Source of the DNA: JBCBSK01 sp965250105
Lineage (GTDB): Bacteria > Pseudomonadota > Alphaproteobacteria > Rhizobiales > Tepidamorphaceae
Length of the DNA: 64,000 nt
Assembly: GCA_965250105.1 (NCBI GenBank)
Contig: OZ252290.1
Span: 3,658,001-3,722,000 of the forward strand
Direction of reading: 5' to 3'
The translations under genes were made by a program, and so were the position numbers. Positions 43,944-53,664 of this stretch are shown piece by piece (position 1 is the stretch's first letter; every line of letters begins with the position of its first letter). Under the pieces are notes generated by a model that saw only the letters and a list, made by a program, of their open reading frames with translations, was not told the origin of the DNA and did not search any database.

Positions 43944-46900
43944 ATGACCGCAGCTCTCGCCACATCCCAAACGCCCGCGCCCGATGGTGACTGGATCGCC
44001 CGCGGCGCGCGCGTCGTTTTTTCTGGCGCGCCGCAAGGGGTCGACGCGCGCATCGCGGCCGATATCGCGCGCCTGTCGCATGCGGCGAAACCCGCCACGG
44101 TCTCCGCCGTCTTCGTTGCGCGCGACGGCCAGCGGCTGGCCGCCTTCGCGGACGCCTTGCGTTTTTTCAGCCCCGATGTCGGCGTGCTGTCCTTTCCCGC
44201 CTGGGACTGTTTGCCTTACGACCGGGTGTCGCCGGCGCCCGATATCCTGGCCGAGCGGCTCAGCACGCTGGCGCGCGTCCATCGCGGTAGCCGCAAGCGG
44301 CCGCGTCTTCTGCTGACCACCGTGGCCGCCGCCAGCCAGCGCACGGTGCCGCATGGCTTCATCCGGGCGCATACGATGAGCCTGAAGCCCGGTCAGATCG
44401 TCGAGATGGCCGATCTGCTCGGCTGGTGCGAGCGCAACGGCTTCGAGCGCACCTCGACGGTGCGCGAGGCGGGCGAGGTCGCGGTACGCGGCGGCATCGT
44501 CGATCTGTTTCCCGCCGGGCGCGCGGCGCCGGTGCGGCTCGACTTCTTCGGCGACACGCTCGAAACCATTCGTGGCTTCGATGCCGAGACCCAGCGCTCG
44601 CTGAGCCAGGAACGTCGTCTCGATCTCGCGCCGATGAGCGAGGTCGCGCTCGACGAGGCCGCGATCCGGCGGTTCCGCTCGGCCTATCTGGCGCTGTTCG
44701 GCGCCGGCACCGGACAGGACCCGGTCTATGAAGCCGTCAGCGCCGGCCGCCGCATGCCAGGCATGGAACACTGGCTGCCGCTATTTCACGAGACGACCGA
44801 AACCCTGTTCGATCATACCGGCGACGTGCCGATCATCCTCGACCATCTCGTCGAGGAAGCCCGCATCGAGCGCCACAAGCTGGTCGTCGACTATCACGAA
44901 GCGCGCCGCCGGCATCTCGAAGAAGCGCCATCGAGCGGCTACAAGCCGATCGCGCCCGACAGCCTCTATCTGGATGACTCGGCCTGGCAGGCCGCGCTGA
45001 CCGACCGCGCGGCGGCCGACATCACGCCCTTCGAGACCGACGACAGGACGGCGACGGTGTTTTCCGTCGGTGCCCGGACCGGCCGCAACTTCATCCCCGA
45101 ACGGTCTGATCCCGGCCGCAACGTCTTCGACGCGGTGGCACGCCATATCGGCGATCTGCGCAAAGCCGGCAAGACGGTGCTCGTGACCACCTTCACCGAG
45201 GGTGGCCGCGACCGGATGGCCGACATGCTGGCCGATCATGGCGTCGGGCCGATCCGCACCATCGCGCGCTGGCAGGACCAGGCCGGCACGGCCGAGCGCG
45301 GCGCCGTCCTGCTCGCCACGCTCGGCCTCGAAGCTGGCTTCGAAACCCCCGATCTCGCGGTCATCGGCGAACAGGACATTCTCGGCGACCGCTATGTGCG
45401 GCGCAACCGCAAGGCGCGGCGGCCGGCCGATTTCCTGTCCGAGCTCAACAGCCTGTCGGCCGGCGATCTCGTCGTCCATGTCGATCACGGTATCGGGCGG
45501 TTCGCCGGCCTCAAGACCGTCGAAGCGGCCGGCGCGCCGCATGACTGCGTCGAACTGCACTATGCCGGCGGCGACAAGCTGTTCCTGCCGGTCGAGAATA
45601 TCGAACTCCTGTCGCGCTACGGTTCGGACGAGGCGGCGGCGCAGCTCGACCGGCTCGGCGGCACCGGCTGGCAGGCGCGCAAGGCAAGGCTGAAGCAGCG
45701 CATCCGCGAGATGGCCGACAGCCTGATCAAGACCGCCGCGCTGCGTAGCCTCAAGACCGCACCGCGCCTGGCGCCGGCCGACGGGCTGTTCGACGAGTTC
45801 TGCGCGCGGTTTCCCTATGAGGAAACCGAGGACCAGCAGACCGCGATCGACGCGACGCTCGACGACCTCGCGGCGGGTCAGCCGATGGAGCGGCTGATCT
45901 GCGGCGATGTCGGCTTCGGCAAGACCGAGATCGCGCTCAGGGCCGCCTTCGTCGCGGCCGCCGCCGGCAAGCAGGTCGCCGTCGTGGTGCCGACGACGCT
46001 CCTGGCGCGGCAGCATTTCCGCACTTTTTCCGACCGCTTCCACGAGTTTCCGCTGCGCATCGCGCAGGCTTCACGCATGGTCGGACCGAAGGAGCTTTCA
46101 GCCGTCAAGGAAGGCATCGCGAACGGGTCCATCGACATCGTGGTCGGTACCCATGCGCTGCTCGGCAAGTCGATCGCCTTCAAGAATCTCGGTCTTCTGA
46201 TCGTCGACGAGGAGCAGCATTTCGGCGTTGCCCACAAGGAGCGGCTCAAGGAGATCGCGGCCGACATCCACGTGCTCACTTTGTCGGCGACGCCGATCCC
46301 GCGCACGCTTCAACTGGCCATGACCGGCATCCGCGATCTGTCGATCATCGCCACCCCGCCGGTCGATCGCCTGGCGGTGCGCACCTATGTCACGCCCTTC
46401 GACCCGGTCATCCTGCGCGAGGCGGTGCTGCGCGAGCATTACCGCTCCGGCCAGACCTTCTTCGTCTGTCCGCGCATTTCCGATATCGAGGAAGCGCGCG
46501 CCTTTCTCGCCGACACGGTGCCGGAAGTGCGCACGGCGATCGCCCATGGCCAGATGACGCCGCGCCAGCTCGAAGACATCATGACCGCTTTCTATGACGG
46601 GCGCTATGATGTGCTGCTGTCGACCGCGATCGTCGAGAGCGGGCTCGACATTCCGACGGCGAACACGCTGATCGTCTATCGCGCCGACATGTTCGGCCTC
46701 GCCCAACTGCATCAGCTGCGCGGCCGGGTGGGGCGGTCGAAGATGCGCGCCTATGCCTATTTCACCGTGCCGGAGAACAAGATGCTGACGCCGGCGGCGG
46801 AAAAGCGGCTCAAGGTGCTGCAATCGCTCGATTCGCTGGGCGCCGGCTTCATGCTGGCGAGCCACGATCTCGATATCCGCGGCAGCGGCAATCTTCTTGG

Positions 46901-47465
46901 CGACGAACAGTCCGGCCATATCAAGGAGGTTGGCTTCGAGCTCTACCAGTCGATGCTCGAAGAGGCGGTGGCCGCGCTGCGCGACGGCGCCGACGCGGTC
47001 GAGGACGGGCAATGGTCGCCGCAGATCGCGCTCGGCGCCCCGGTCATGATCCCCGAGAACTATGTGCCCGATCTCGATGTCAGGCTGACGCTCTATCGCC
47101 GGCTCGGCCAGGTGGGATCGGAGGACGAGGTCGAGGAGTTCGCCGCCGAGCTGGCCGATCGTTTCGGGCGCCCGCCGGAGGAAATCGAGGACCTGCTCGA
47201 TGTCGTGAAGATCAAGCTGTTGTGCCGCCGGGCCGGCGTCGACCGGGTCGAGGCCGGACCCAAGGGACTGGTGCTGGGCCTGCGCAACGACCGCTTCGCC
47301 AATCCGGCCGACCTCATCGGCTATATCTCAGAGCAGGGATCGCGGGCCAAGGTGCGGCCCGACAACCGGATCGTGCTGATGCGCGACTGGCGCGAGGCGG
47401 GCGACCGGCTGGCCGGCACGCGGCGCGTTCTGGCTGATCTCGCGGCTCTCGCCGAGGCGGCCTGA
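43944..47465 (+). CDS. mfd: Transcription-repair coupling factor Mfd
   Basis: Mfd removes RNA polymerase stalled at DNA lesions and recruits UvrA. The 1173-aa protein has the N-terminal UvrB-like homology module (VLSFPAWDCLPYDRVSPAPD), the RNA-polymerase-interacting domain (SAGDLVVHVDHGIGRFAGLK), and RecG-like helicase motifs: Walker A CGDVGFGKTEIALR, DEEQHFGV, SATPIPRTLQLAM and QLRGRVGRSKMRAYAYF. A TRCF C-terminal domain (ALGAPVMIPENYVPD onward) closes it. The ATG at 43944 gives the usual length; earlier in-frame codons lie inside sdhE. Confidence 0.97.
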   Translation: MTAALATSQTPAPDGDWIARGARVVFSGAPQGVDARIAADIARLSHAAKPATVSAVFVARDGQRLAAFADALRFFSPDVGVLSFPAWDCLPYDRVSPAPDILAERLSTLARVHRGSRKRPRLLLTTVAAASQRTVPHGFIRAHTMSLKPGQIVEMADLLGWCERNGFERTSTVREAGEVAVRGGIVDLFPAGRAAPVRLDFFGDTLETIRGFDAETQRSLSQERRLDLAPMSEVALDEAAIRRFRSAYLALFGAGTGQDPVYEAVSAGRRMPGMEHWLPLFHETTETLFDHTGDVPIILDHLVEEARIERHKLVVDYHEARRRHLEEAPSSGYKPIAPDSLYLDDSAWQAALTDRAAADITPFETDDRTATVFSVGARTGRNFIPERSDPGRNVFDAVARHIGDLRKAGKTVLVTTFTEGGRDRMADMLADHGVGPIRTIARWQDQAGTAERGAVLLATLGLEAGFETPDLAVIGEQDILGDRYVRRNRKARRPADFLSELNSLSAGDLVVHVDHGIGRFAGLKTVEAAGAPHDCVELHYAGGDKLFLPVENIELLSRYGSDEAAAQLDRLGGTGWQARKARLKQRIREMADSLIKTAALRSLKTAPRLAPADGLFDEFCARFPYEETEDQQTAIDATLDDLAAGQPMERLICGDVGFGKTEIALRAAFVAAAAGKQVAVVVPTTLLARQHFRTFSDRFHEFPLRIAQASRMVGPKELSAVKEGIANGSIDIVVGTHALLGKSIAFKNLGLLIVDEEQHFGVAHKERLKEIAADIHVLTLSATPIPRTLQLAMTGIRDLSIIATPPVDRLAVRTYVTPFDPVILREAVLREHYRSGQTFFVCPRISDIEEARAFLADTVPEVRTAIAHGQMTPRQLEDIMTAFYDGRYDVLLSTAIVESGLDIPTANTLIVYRADMFGLAQLHQLRGRVGRSKMRAYAYFTVPENKMLTPAAEKRLKVLQSLDSLGAGFMLASHDLDIRGSGNLLGDEQSGHIKEVGFELYQSMLEEAVAALRDGADAVEDGQWSPQIALGAPVMIPENYVPDLDVRLTLYRRLGQVGSEDEVEEFAAELADRFGRPPEEIEDLLDVVKIKLLCRRAGVDRVEAGPKGLVLGLRNDRFANPADLIGYISEQGSRAKVRPDNRIVLMRDWREAGDRLAGTRRVLADLAALAEAA

Positions 47466-47479
47466 GAGCGTGACCGGCC

Positions 47480-48160
47480 TCAAGCCGTGGCGGTCTCGTC
47501 GGCCGCCTGTTCGGCCTGGGCCATGGCGGCCATCAGCACATCGGCTCCTTGCGCGCCGACCACGACCAGCCGGTTGTCGAAGATGAAGGTCGGCACGCCG
47601 GTGACGCCGATGCGCTGGGCGTGTTCGATCTCGGCGGCCACGATGTCGCGGTCCTCGTCGGAGCGCAGCCGCGTTTCGATGTCGCCGAGATCGGCATCGG
47701 TCGCCGCGTCGGCGAGATGGCCGAGCGCGTCGGGGCTTTCGACATCGCCGCCTTCGAGGAAATAGCGGGCGAACAGCCGCTCGACGATCGCGTCCTGCAC
47801 GGGCTTGCCTGTATGTTCGGCATCGACCACATCGGCATCGCCGGCCCAGCGGATCAGGCGGTGGGCGTTGGTGGTGTTCGGCGACCGTGGGATGGCGTCG
47901 AAGGCAAAGGCGATGCCTTCGAGATGGCCGGCCTCGGAGATCCGCGCATAGATGTCGGCGGCGGCTTCCGGCCCCCCGAACTTACGCTCCAGATAGGCCT
48001 TCCGGTCCATGCCGCCCTCGGGAATGGTGCCGTCGAGCTTGAAGGGGCGCCATGTCACGTCAAAGGACAGATCGAGCCGTCCGGCCATGGCGGTCTCGAG
48101 CCGGCGCTTGCCGATATAGCACCAGGGGCACATGACGTCGGAGACGATGTCGATCCGCAT
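47480..48160 (-). CDS. DsbA-family oxidoreductase, FrnE-like
   Basis: The 226-aa protein has a thioredoxin fold with an inserted helical domain. The redox motif is CPWC in MRIDIVSDVMCPWCYIGK, and the cis-Pro is in IGVTGVPTFIFDNR. There is no signal peptide, so it acts in the cytoplasm, like the FrnE group (also annotated as 2-hydroxychromene-2-carboxylate isomerase/DsbA-like). Substrate unknown. It converges on mfd with 14 bp between stops. Confidence 0.92.
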   Translation of the reverse strand: MRIDIVSDVMCPWCYIGKRRLETAMAGRLDLSFDVTWRPFKLDGTIPEGGMDRKAYLERKFGGPEAAADIYARISEAGHLEGIAFAFDAIPRSPNTTNAHRLIRWAGDADVVDAEHTGKPVQDAIVERLFARYFLEGGDVESPDALGHLADAATDADLGDIETRLRSDEDRDIVAAEIEHAQRIGVTGVPTFIFDNRLVVVGAQGADVLMAAMAQAEQAADETATA

Positions 48161-48262
48161 GTTCGGGGTCCTTTCGAGGCCTGGCGATAGCCCGGTCTTT
48201 GCATGTGGGGAGCGCGATGCGACCCGTCCACACGGCGCGGTTGAAGTCGTGCCGAGATGGGA

Positions 48263-50185
48263 TCAGCGCGCGGCGGCGGCGAGCTTCTTCAGCGCCAGCG
48301 TGACGGCGTCGACGGTCGCCGGATCCACCGCGCCGCCGCCGGCGGCTTCGGCGAGATCGGCGATGTCGAGCTGGCTTTGGACCAGATCGAGCACCGCGCG
48401 CGCCGACGGCTTGTCCTCGGCCGCACCGTCCGTCTCGAGGTCAGCCGCCGGTTGGCGCGCGGCGCGCTGTTTCTCGGCGGCTTCGGCCAGCCTTTGGCAG
48501 GCGCCGCGCGCCGCCTCGTTGCCGAGCATGTCGACGAGCCAGTCCTGGCCGTTGTCGCGTCTGAGCGCGACATCGCGCGTCGCGAAGGGATCGTCCGCAT
48601 CCGACGACAGGCGCTGGCCAAGCAGCGGATCGCTCACCACCGTCACCGCGAGCGGCGGGTCGGCGGCATCCCCCGTGCCGGCCTGGCTCGCTTGGACCGC
48701 GGCATCGTCGTCGAGCAGCGGCTCGATGGCGACCCCGCCGATCTGCACCGCGCTGTCCATGCGCCCGACGATCGCGATGGTCGCGGGCTCGGTCGAGGTG
48801 ATGCCGGCGCGCATGCGCGTCAGCGTCATGTCCGAGACGAGCCGGAAACGCGGCCGCGCCGGATCGTCGAGCACGCAGCAGGTCGTCGCGGCGGCGGCCC
48901 CCGACAACGCCAGTTCGCCGCGCACGAGCCCCGATTTCGGCAGCGTCTTGGCGAGATCGGCGACGCCGCGAATCTGGGTCTCCTGGAGGATGGTCTCGGT
49001 GCCGTCGAGGCTCAGTGCGTCGACGACGCCGAGCGGGATCGACCGGGCATCGCTCGGATCGTGGAAGAGGAGGCCGGCCGGACCCAGCGCGGTCGCCAGC
49101 GTGAGGCGATTCATCGGGGAGCCATCCTCGACGACGTTGTCCTCCGTGACGCCATCCTCGGCCGCCACCGCGTCTTCGTGTCCGGTCATGCCGTCGGTTT
49201 CGGCCGGGTGATCCGCCGCGTCGTCGGCGGGTGGTTCGGCCGTCGCGCCGGGCTGGGCGATGGCGACGATATGCGGCGCGTCGTCGCCCGTCTCGGCGAA
49301 GGCGTGCGTCATGGCTGTCTCGAAGGATGCCGGCGCCAGGCAATGGGTCGCCTCGATCAGCCGACAGGCCTGGGCCAGCGCGTTCGGGCCCATCGGCGCC
49401 GTCGTCACTAGCGTCGCGCCGGTGACGATCCATGGCGCGATAGCGCCGAACTGGGTGGCCGGCGCGGCGGCCAGATAGGGGCAGAGAAGCCGCGACGCGC
49501 GTTCCTGGAGATCGAGGCGCTTGGCCGCCAGATAACCCGCGCTGCGCCACTGATTATGGCTGCGCGCGAACACCCGGCCGGTGCCGCCGCCATCGCCGAA
49601 ACTCAGCGACAGGCAGTGGTCGCCCGGCGCCGAGGCGCGCGGCAGAAGCCCGCTGAGATCGTCGGGCCGGGCGCTGCGCAGGGCGGTCTCGTCGAGATTG
49701 ACGATGCCGTCGCTTCTTTCGGCGCCGAAGGCGAACAAGAACCGCACGGTCATCAGCCGGCTCGCCGCCCGCAGAGCGAGATCGAGCGCCGCGCCGTCGT
49801 CACTGATGATGCCCGAGACCTGGCCGGCTTCGAGCGTGTCGGTGATGTGCTGGGCACCCGACAGCGGCGACAGCGGCACCAGAATGAGGCCGGCCTTCGA
49901 GGCGGCCAGCAGCGCGATGGCGAAGCGCGTCGGATCCTCGCTCAGAAGCGCGATGCGCATGTCCTGCTTGACGCCGATATCGAGGAGCCGCGCGGCCAGC
50001 GCCGTGCTCGACCGGTCGACATCGCCCCAGCTCCAGGCCGTCGCGGCCTTGCGGTCGGCGCGGACGATCGCGGCCGTGTCCGGGCTGTCCGCCGCGCGTT
50101 CGGCCACCGCGTCATGCAGCAGCCGGTCCGACCAAAGCCCGTCGGCGCGGTAGCGCGCCCGCACGCGATCGCTGCCGATAATCAT
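48263..50185 (-). CDS. Degenerate AMP-binding (adenylate-forming) protein
   Basis: The 640-aa protein resembles acyl-CoA synthetases: SDRLLHDAVAERAADSPDTAA and the DIGVKQDMRIALLSEDPTRF segments fit the N-terminal domain. The core motif, normally SGTTGxPK, reads SFGDGGGTGRVFARSHNQ (~195-211), and the hinge GRxDxxxKxxG reads GRMDSAVQIGG (~474), lacking Lys. No YGxTE motif or catalytic C-terminal Lys is evident. An acidic insert (~316-356) and a disordered C-terminal part are odd. Its ATG overlaps the stop of the solute-binding protein gene (4 bp). It may bind a ligand without adenylating it. Confidence 0.75.
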   Translation of the reverse strand: MIIGSDRVRARYRADGLWSDRLLHDAVAERAADSPDTAAIVRADRKAATAWSWGDVDRSSTALAARLLDIGVKQDMRIALLSEDPTRFAIALLAASKAGLILVPLSPLSGAQHITDTLEAGQVSGIISDDGAALDLALRAASRLMTVRFLFAFGAERSDGIVNLDETALRSARPDDLSGLLPRASAPGDHCLSLSFGDGGGTGRVFARSHNQWRSAGYLAAKRLDLQERASRLLCPYLAAAPATQFGAIAPWIVTGATLVTTAPMGPNALAQACRLIEATHCLAPASFETAMTHAFAETGDDAPHIVAIAQPGATAEPPADDAADHPAETDGMTGHEDAVAAEDGVTEDNVVEDGSPMNRLTLATALGPAGLLFHDPSDARSIPLGVVDALSLDGTETILQETQIRGVADLAKTLPKSGLVRGELALSGAAAATTCCVLDDPARPRFRLVSDMTLTRMRAGITSTEPATIAIVGRMDSAVQIGGVAIEPLLDDDAAVQASQAGTGDAADPPLAVTVVSDPLLGQRLSSDADDPFATRDVALRRDNGQDWLVDMLGNEAARGACQRLAEAAEKQRAARQPAADLETDGAAEDKPSARAVLDLVQSQLDIADLAEAAGGGAVDPATVDAVTLALKKLAAAAR

Positions 50186-52035
50186 TCCTCGCGCCACCAC
50201 GTCTCCACGATATAGCCGAACAGCGACGTCTTTTCGGGACGCCCCACGCCGCTCGAATGGGCCACCCATTGTCGCGGCAGATGATAGAGCGGAATGACAT
50301 AATCGCCGGAAATCAGCACGCGGTCGAGAGCGCGCGCCGCCGCGATGAAATCGTCGCGGGTTTCGGCCGCCAGAAGCGCTTCGATCATGGCATCGACGGC
50401 GGGATTGCGGATGCCGGGATAGTTGCGCGTGCCTTCATTGTCGGCCGCTTCCGACCCCCAATAGAAGGACTGTTCATTGCCCGGCGACAGGGACGCGAAC
50501 CAGAAATTCTGGATCATGTCGAAGTCGTAATCGGTCTGGCGGCGCTGATATTGCGCCGAATCGACGAGCCGCACGGTCATGTCGATCCCGACGCGCTGCA
50601 GGATCTCGCGATAGGCCAGCGCCAGCCGCTCCTGCGGCGGGTTGGCGGCGAGAAATTCGAAGCGCACCGGCGCGCCGTTCCGAGTATCGACCAGCCGGCC
50701 GTCGACGATCTCGTAGCCGGCCTCGGCGAGAAGCCGGATGGCCCGGCGCAGGCCGGCCCGGTCGCGGCCCGAGCCGTCGGTCACCGGCATGTCGTAGCTG
50801 CCGTCCATGATCTCGGGCTTCACATAGTCGAGCCAGGGCGCGAGCAGCGCCCGTTCGCGGTCGTCGGCCGGCCGGCCGCGCGCCGAGAGTTCGCTCGCTT
50901 CGTAGAAGCTTCCCGTGCGGGCATAGAGATCGTGATAGAGCGTGCGGTTGATCCATTCGAAATCGAACAGGCCGATTAGCGCCTGGCGCACCCGGGCATC
51001 GGCGAAGAAGGGGCGGCGGGTGTTGAACACCAGGGCCGTCATGCCGCGCGGCACGCCGATGTCGAGTTCTTCGGTCACGACGCCGCCCTCGCGGGCCAGC
51101 GGGAAGTCGTATTGCGTGGCCCAGCGCGTCGGATCGTCCTCGCCGCGCACGTCATAGAGGCCGCGCTTGAACGCCTCCATCATCGTATTGCCGTCGCGAT
51201 AATAGTCGTAGCGGATCTCGTCGAAATTGAAGTGGCCGCGCGTTACCGCCAGATCGCGCGCCCAGTAGTCGGGATCGCGCGCATAGGTGACAGACGCGCC
51301 GGGATCGGCCTCGGCGATGACATAGGGGCCGCTGCCGAGGAGCGGGACGAGCCCGCCATCGGCGAAGACCTCGGGATCGGTGGCCTGTTTCGACAGGATC
51401 GGCATCAGGCCGAGGATCATCGGCATCTCGCGGTCGATTTCCGGGCCGATGGTGAAGCGGATCGTGTGCGGATCGAGGATCTCGGCGGACTGCACCTTGG
51501 CGTAGAAGCTGCGGTGATTGGGCCGGCCCTTGTCGCGCAAGAGTTCGAAGGAGAACAGTACATCCTCGGCGGTCAGCGGCGTGCCGTCGGAAAACCGCGC
51601 TTCGGGCCTGAGGCGGAACTCGACCACGGACCGGTCGTCGCTGACGCCGATCGTCTCGGCGATCAGCCCATAGAGCGTAAAGGGCTCGTCATAGCTCCGC
51701 GTCATCAGGGATTCGATCATCAGCCCGCGCACGTTGCGCGCCGGCACGCCGCGCACGACGAGCGGGTTGAGACTGTCGAAACTGCCGAGCACGCCGAGCG
51801 TCAGCCGGCCGCCCTGCGGCGCATCCGGGTTCACATAGCCGAAATGGGTAAAATCCTCGGGATAGGCCGGCTCGCCATGCATGGCGATGCCATGGCGATG
51901 GTCCAGTTCGATCTCGGCGGTCGCGGCCCCTGGCAGCGCGCACAACATCAGCGCGAGACCCGCCGCGAAGCCGGCCAGGCGCGCAAGCGACGGCACCCGG
52001 TCGTCCCGATGTCGATGGGGAAGGAGGACATCCAT
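50182..52035 (-). CDS. Extracellular solute-binding protein family 5, YejA-like
   Basis: This is the periplasmic binding component of an oligopeptide-type ABC importer. The ATG at 52035 gives 617 aa with a signal peptide (ARLAGFAAGLALMLCALPGAATA). HGIAMHGEPAYPEDFTHFGYVNPDAPQGG is the YejA-group start in split form (HGIAMHG, DFTHFGYVNP), followed by RPEARFSDGTPLTAEDVLFS, DIGVPRGMTALVFNTRRPFF and NYPGIRNPAVDAMI. No yejB, E or F permease or ATPase gene is adjacent; instead the next gene, overlapping by 4 bp, encodes a degenerate AMP-binding protein. Confidence 0.9.
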   Translation of the reverse strand: MDVLLPHRHRDDRVPSLARLAGFAAGLALMLCALPGAATAEIELDHRHGIAMHGEPAYPEDFTHFGYVNPDAPQGGRLTLGVLGSFDSLNPLVVRGVPARNVRGLMIESLMTRSYDEPFTLYGLIAETIGVSDDRSVVEFRLRPEARFSDGTPLTAEDVLFSFELLRDKGRPNHRSFYAKVQSAEILDPHTIRFTIGPEIDREMPMILGLMPILSKQATDPEVFADGGLVPLLGSGPYVIAEADPGASVTYARDPDYWARDLAVTRGHFNFDEIRYDYYRDGNTMMEAFKRGLYDVRGEDDPTRWATQYDFPLAREGGVVTEELDIGVPRGMTALVFNTRRPFFADARVRQALIGLFDFEWINRTLYHDLYARTGSFYEASELSARGRPADDRERALLAPWLDYVKPEIMDGSYDMPVTDGSGRDRAGLRRAIRLLAEAGYEIVDGRLVDTRNGAPVRFEFLAANPPQERLALAYREILQRVGIDMTVRLVDSAQYQRRQTDYDFDMIQNFWFASLSPGNEQSFYWGSEAADNEGTRNYPGIRNPAVDAMIEALLAAETRDDFIAAARALDRVLISGDYVIPLYHLPRQWVAHSSGVGRPEKTSLFGYIVETWWREE

Positions 52036-52559
52036 GTCGGCCGTCACGCCTTTCTCATGTCTCGCGGTGGGTTTGTCTCTCGCGGCGGTCTTGTCCGGCG
52101 GTGGTCGTGGTCTCGCGCGGCTCTCGCGCCTGGCGACCGATCTCTGGCATCGAATCAATGGTCGATCTTACCATGAGATAAGGCGATCCTTGGGCCGGCA
52201 GCTCCGTGCCGGGCGCTTTGCGGCGCATTTCCGGTTTCCCCGCTTGACCTGTCCGAAGCGCTGGCGCATCACAAAAGCCGCCGGAGGCCAGACACGGTTT
52301 TGCCGCAAAACCGCGTCACGGATCGCCGGCGGCGGATCTAGCGCGACCGGCGGGCCGTTGTGGCCGGCAGGATAGCCGCCCGATCCCAGGTGGTTTCGTG
52401 GGCGGCGGCGGATCCGGCATCCGGGAGGAGCGGTCGGCATGAAAGCCGTCGATCCCAGTGCAGGATGATGGCCGGTTCCGAACAGATGGCCGGTCCGGAC
52501 AAGGAGAGCAGGCTCGCGCCGTTCCGGATGCGGGCTTCGTTGGCAACGGAGAGCGACGA
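52036..52559. other. Divergent gap between the solute-binding protein and ialB genes (524 bp)
   Basis: Frames on both strands are open in parts but show no protein-like sequence. The DNA is GC-rich with several short CGG-rich palindromes (e.g. around 52330-52420), and promoters for both flanking genes must lie here, though none could be picked with confidence. Confidence 0.5.
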
Positions 52560-53198
52560 ATGGCATTCACGAGCTTTGGGCGCGCGGTGACGACGACCCT
52601 GACGGTTACCGCGGTCGCCGCGACCGCGGCGTTTTTCAGCATCGCGACGCCGGCACAGGCGCAAACGGCGGCCGAGGAAGAGGCGCCCAATCCGTGGCGC
52701 AAGCTGTGCGTGACCGAGGGCGAACCGGCCCAGGAGATCTGCATCACCCGCCAGGAAGCGCGCAATCAGGAAGGTCAGCCGATCGCGGCCGCCTCGATCC
52801 GCGTCGCCGAGGGCCAGACGCCGCGCATTCTGTTCGAAGTGCCGACCGCCGTGCTGCTGCCGCCGGGCATCGGCTTCGCCATCGACGAAAATCAGCCGCA
52901 ACAGGCCATCTTCATCATCTGCACCCAGCAGTTCTGCAGCGCCGAAGCGGAAATCGACCAGGCGCTCATCGATCAGATGAAGGCCGGTAACAATCTTATG
53001 ATGCAGGTCGTCAACCGGACCGAACAGGCCGTCGCCATCGGCTTCACGCTGGTCGGCTTCACCGCCGCCTTCGATGGCGAGGGGCAGAACCTGGCCGACT
53101 ATCAGGCCGGTCGCGAGGACGTGCAGCGTGGCCTTCAGGAGCGCGCCGAACAGGCCCGCGAGCAGTTGCAACAGCAACAGCAAGGCGACAGCCAGTAA
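52560..53198 (+). CDS. Invasion-associated locus B family protein
   Basis: The 212-aa protein has a signal peptide (TTTLTVTAVAATAAFFSIATPAQA) and the IalB domain: WRKLCVTEGEPAQEICITRQEARN, ILFEVPTAVLLPPGIGFAIDEN, and IICTQQFCSAEAEID with paired cysteines. A Gln/Glu-rich helix ends the protein (QLQQQQQGDSQ). IalB is named from Bartonella but is widespread in alphaproteobacteria, so this gives no evidence of pathogenicity. GGAGAG precedes the ATG at 52560. Confidence 0.9.
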   Translation: MAFTSFGRAVTTTLTVTAVAATAAFFSIATPAQAQTAAEEEAPNPWRKLCVTEGEPAQEICITRQEARNQEGQPIAAASIRVAEGQTPRILFEVPTAVLLPPGIGFAIDENQPQQAIFIICTQQFCSAEAEIDQALIDQMKAGNNLMMQVVNRTEQAVAIGFTLVGFTAAFDGEGQNLADYQAGREDVQRGLQERAEQAREQLQQQQQGDSQ

Positions 53199-53229
53199 CT
53201 GATCTCCCCGGCGCCGGTTGTCGACCGGT

Positions 53230-53262
53230 GTCGGGCATCACGCCCGACGCCTAGTCTGTTTT
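53230..53262 (+). terminator. Hairpin after ialB
   Basis: A 7-bp stem (GTCGGGC, 53230-53236; GCCCGAC, 53242-53248) with a 5-base loop is followed ten bases later by TTTT. It lies between convergent ialB and hspQ. Confidence 0.45.
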
Positions 53263-53334
53263 CCGATTGCCGCCTGCGATCCGGCTAACATGCGGGTCGC
53301 GGCTACGCGCTGATATGTCGCTCGGAACCGAGGT

Positions 53335-53664
53335 TCAATGCACCTCGGCGTGGATCAGCTTGTAATGGCCGTCCGCTTCGCGCTCGAACCATTCGGCGAC
53401 CTGCGGATGGCGCACCGGATCGCCGGTATCGTCGAGCAGAAGGTTCTGCTCCGAGACATAGGCGACATATTCGGTCTCGTCGTTTTCCGCCAGGAGATGG
53501 TAAAAGGGCTGGTCCTTGCGCGGGCGCACGGCTTCGGGAATGGCCAGCCACCATTCCTCGGTATTGTCGAACACCGGATCGATGTCGAAGATCACCCCCC
53601 GAAAGGGATAGAGCCTGTGGCGGACGACCTGTCCGATCCCGTATTTCGCTTCTCTCAAAGCCAT
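53335..53664 (-). CDS. hspQ: Heat shock protein HspQ
   Basis: HspQ is a small hemimethylated-DNA-binding/Lon-regulating protein. The ATG at 53664 gives 109 aa. AKYGIGQVVRHRLYPFRGVIFDIDPVFDNTEEWW carries the family signature YPFRGVIFDIDP, followed by QPFYHLLAEND and YVAYVSEQNLL. An in-frame start at 53739 would add a polar, Arg-rich leader without homology. A sigma-32-like promoter lies upstream on the minus strand. Confidence 0.93.
   Translation of the reverse strand: MALREAKYGIGQVVRHRLYPFRGVIFDIDPVFDNTEEWWLAIPEAVRPRKDQPFYHLLAENDETEYVAYVSEQNLLLDDTGDPVRHPQVAEWFEREADGHYKLIHAEVH

Noticed and set aside
52168..52566. A minus-strand frame before ialB
   Set aside because: Arg/Pro-rich random-looking sequence overlapping the ialB start region.
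52560..53198. Reading the IalB-family protein as evidence of a pathogen
   Set aside because: The family is common in free-living alphaproteobacteria, and no virulence genes are seen.
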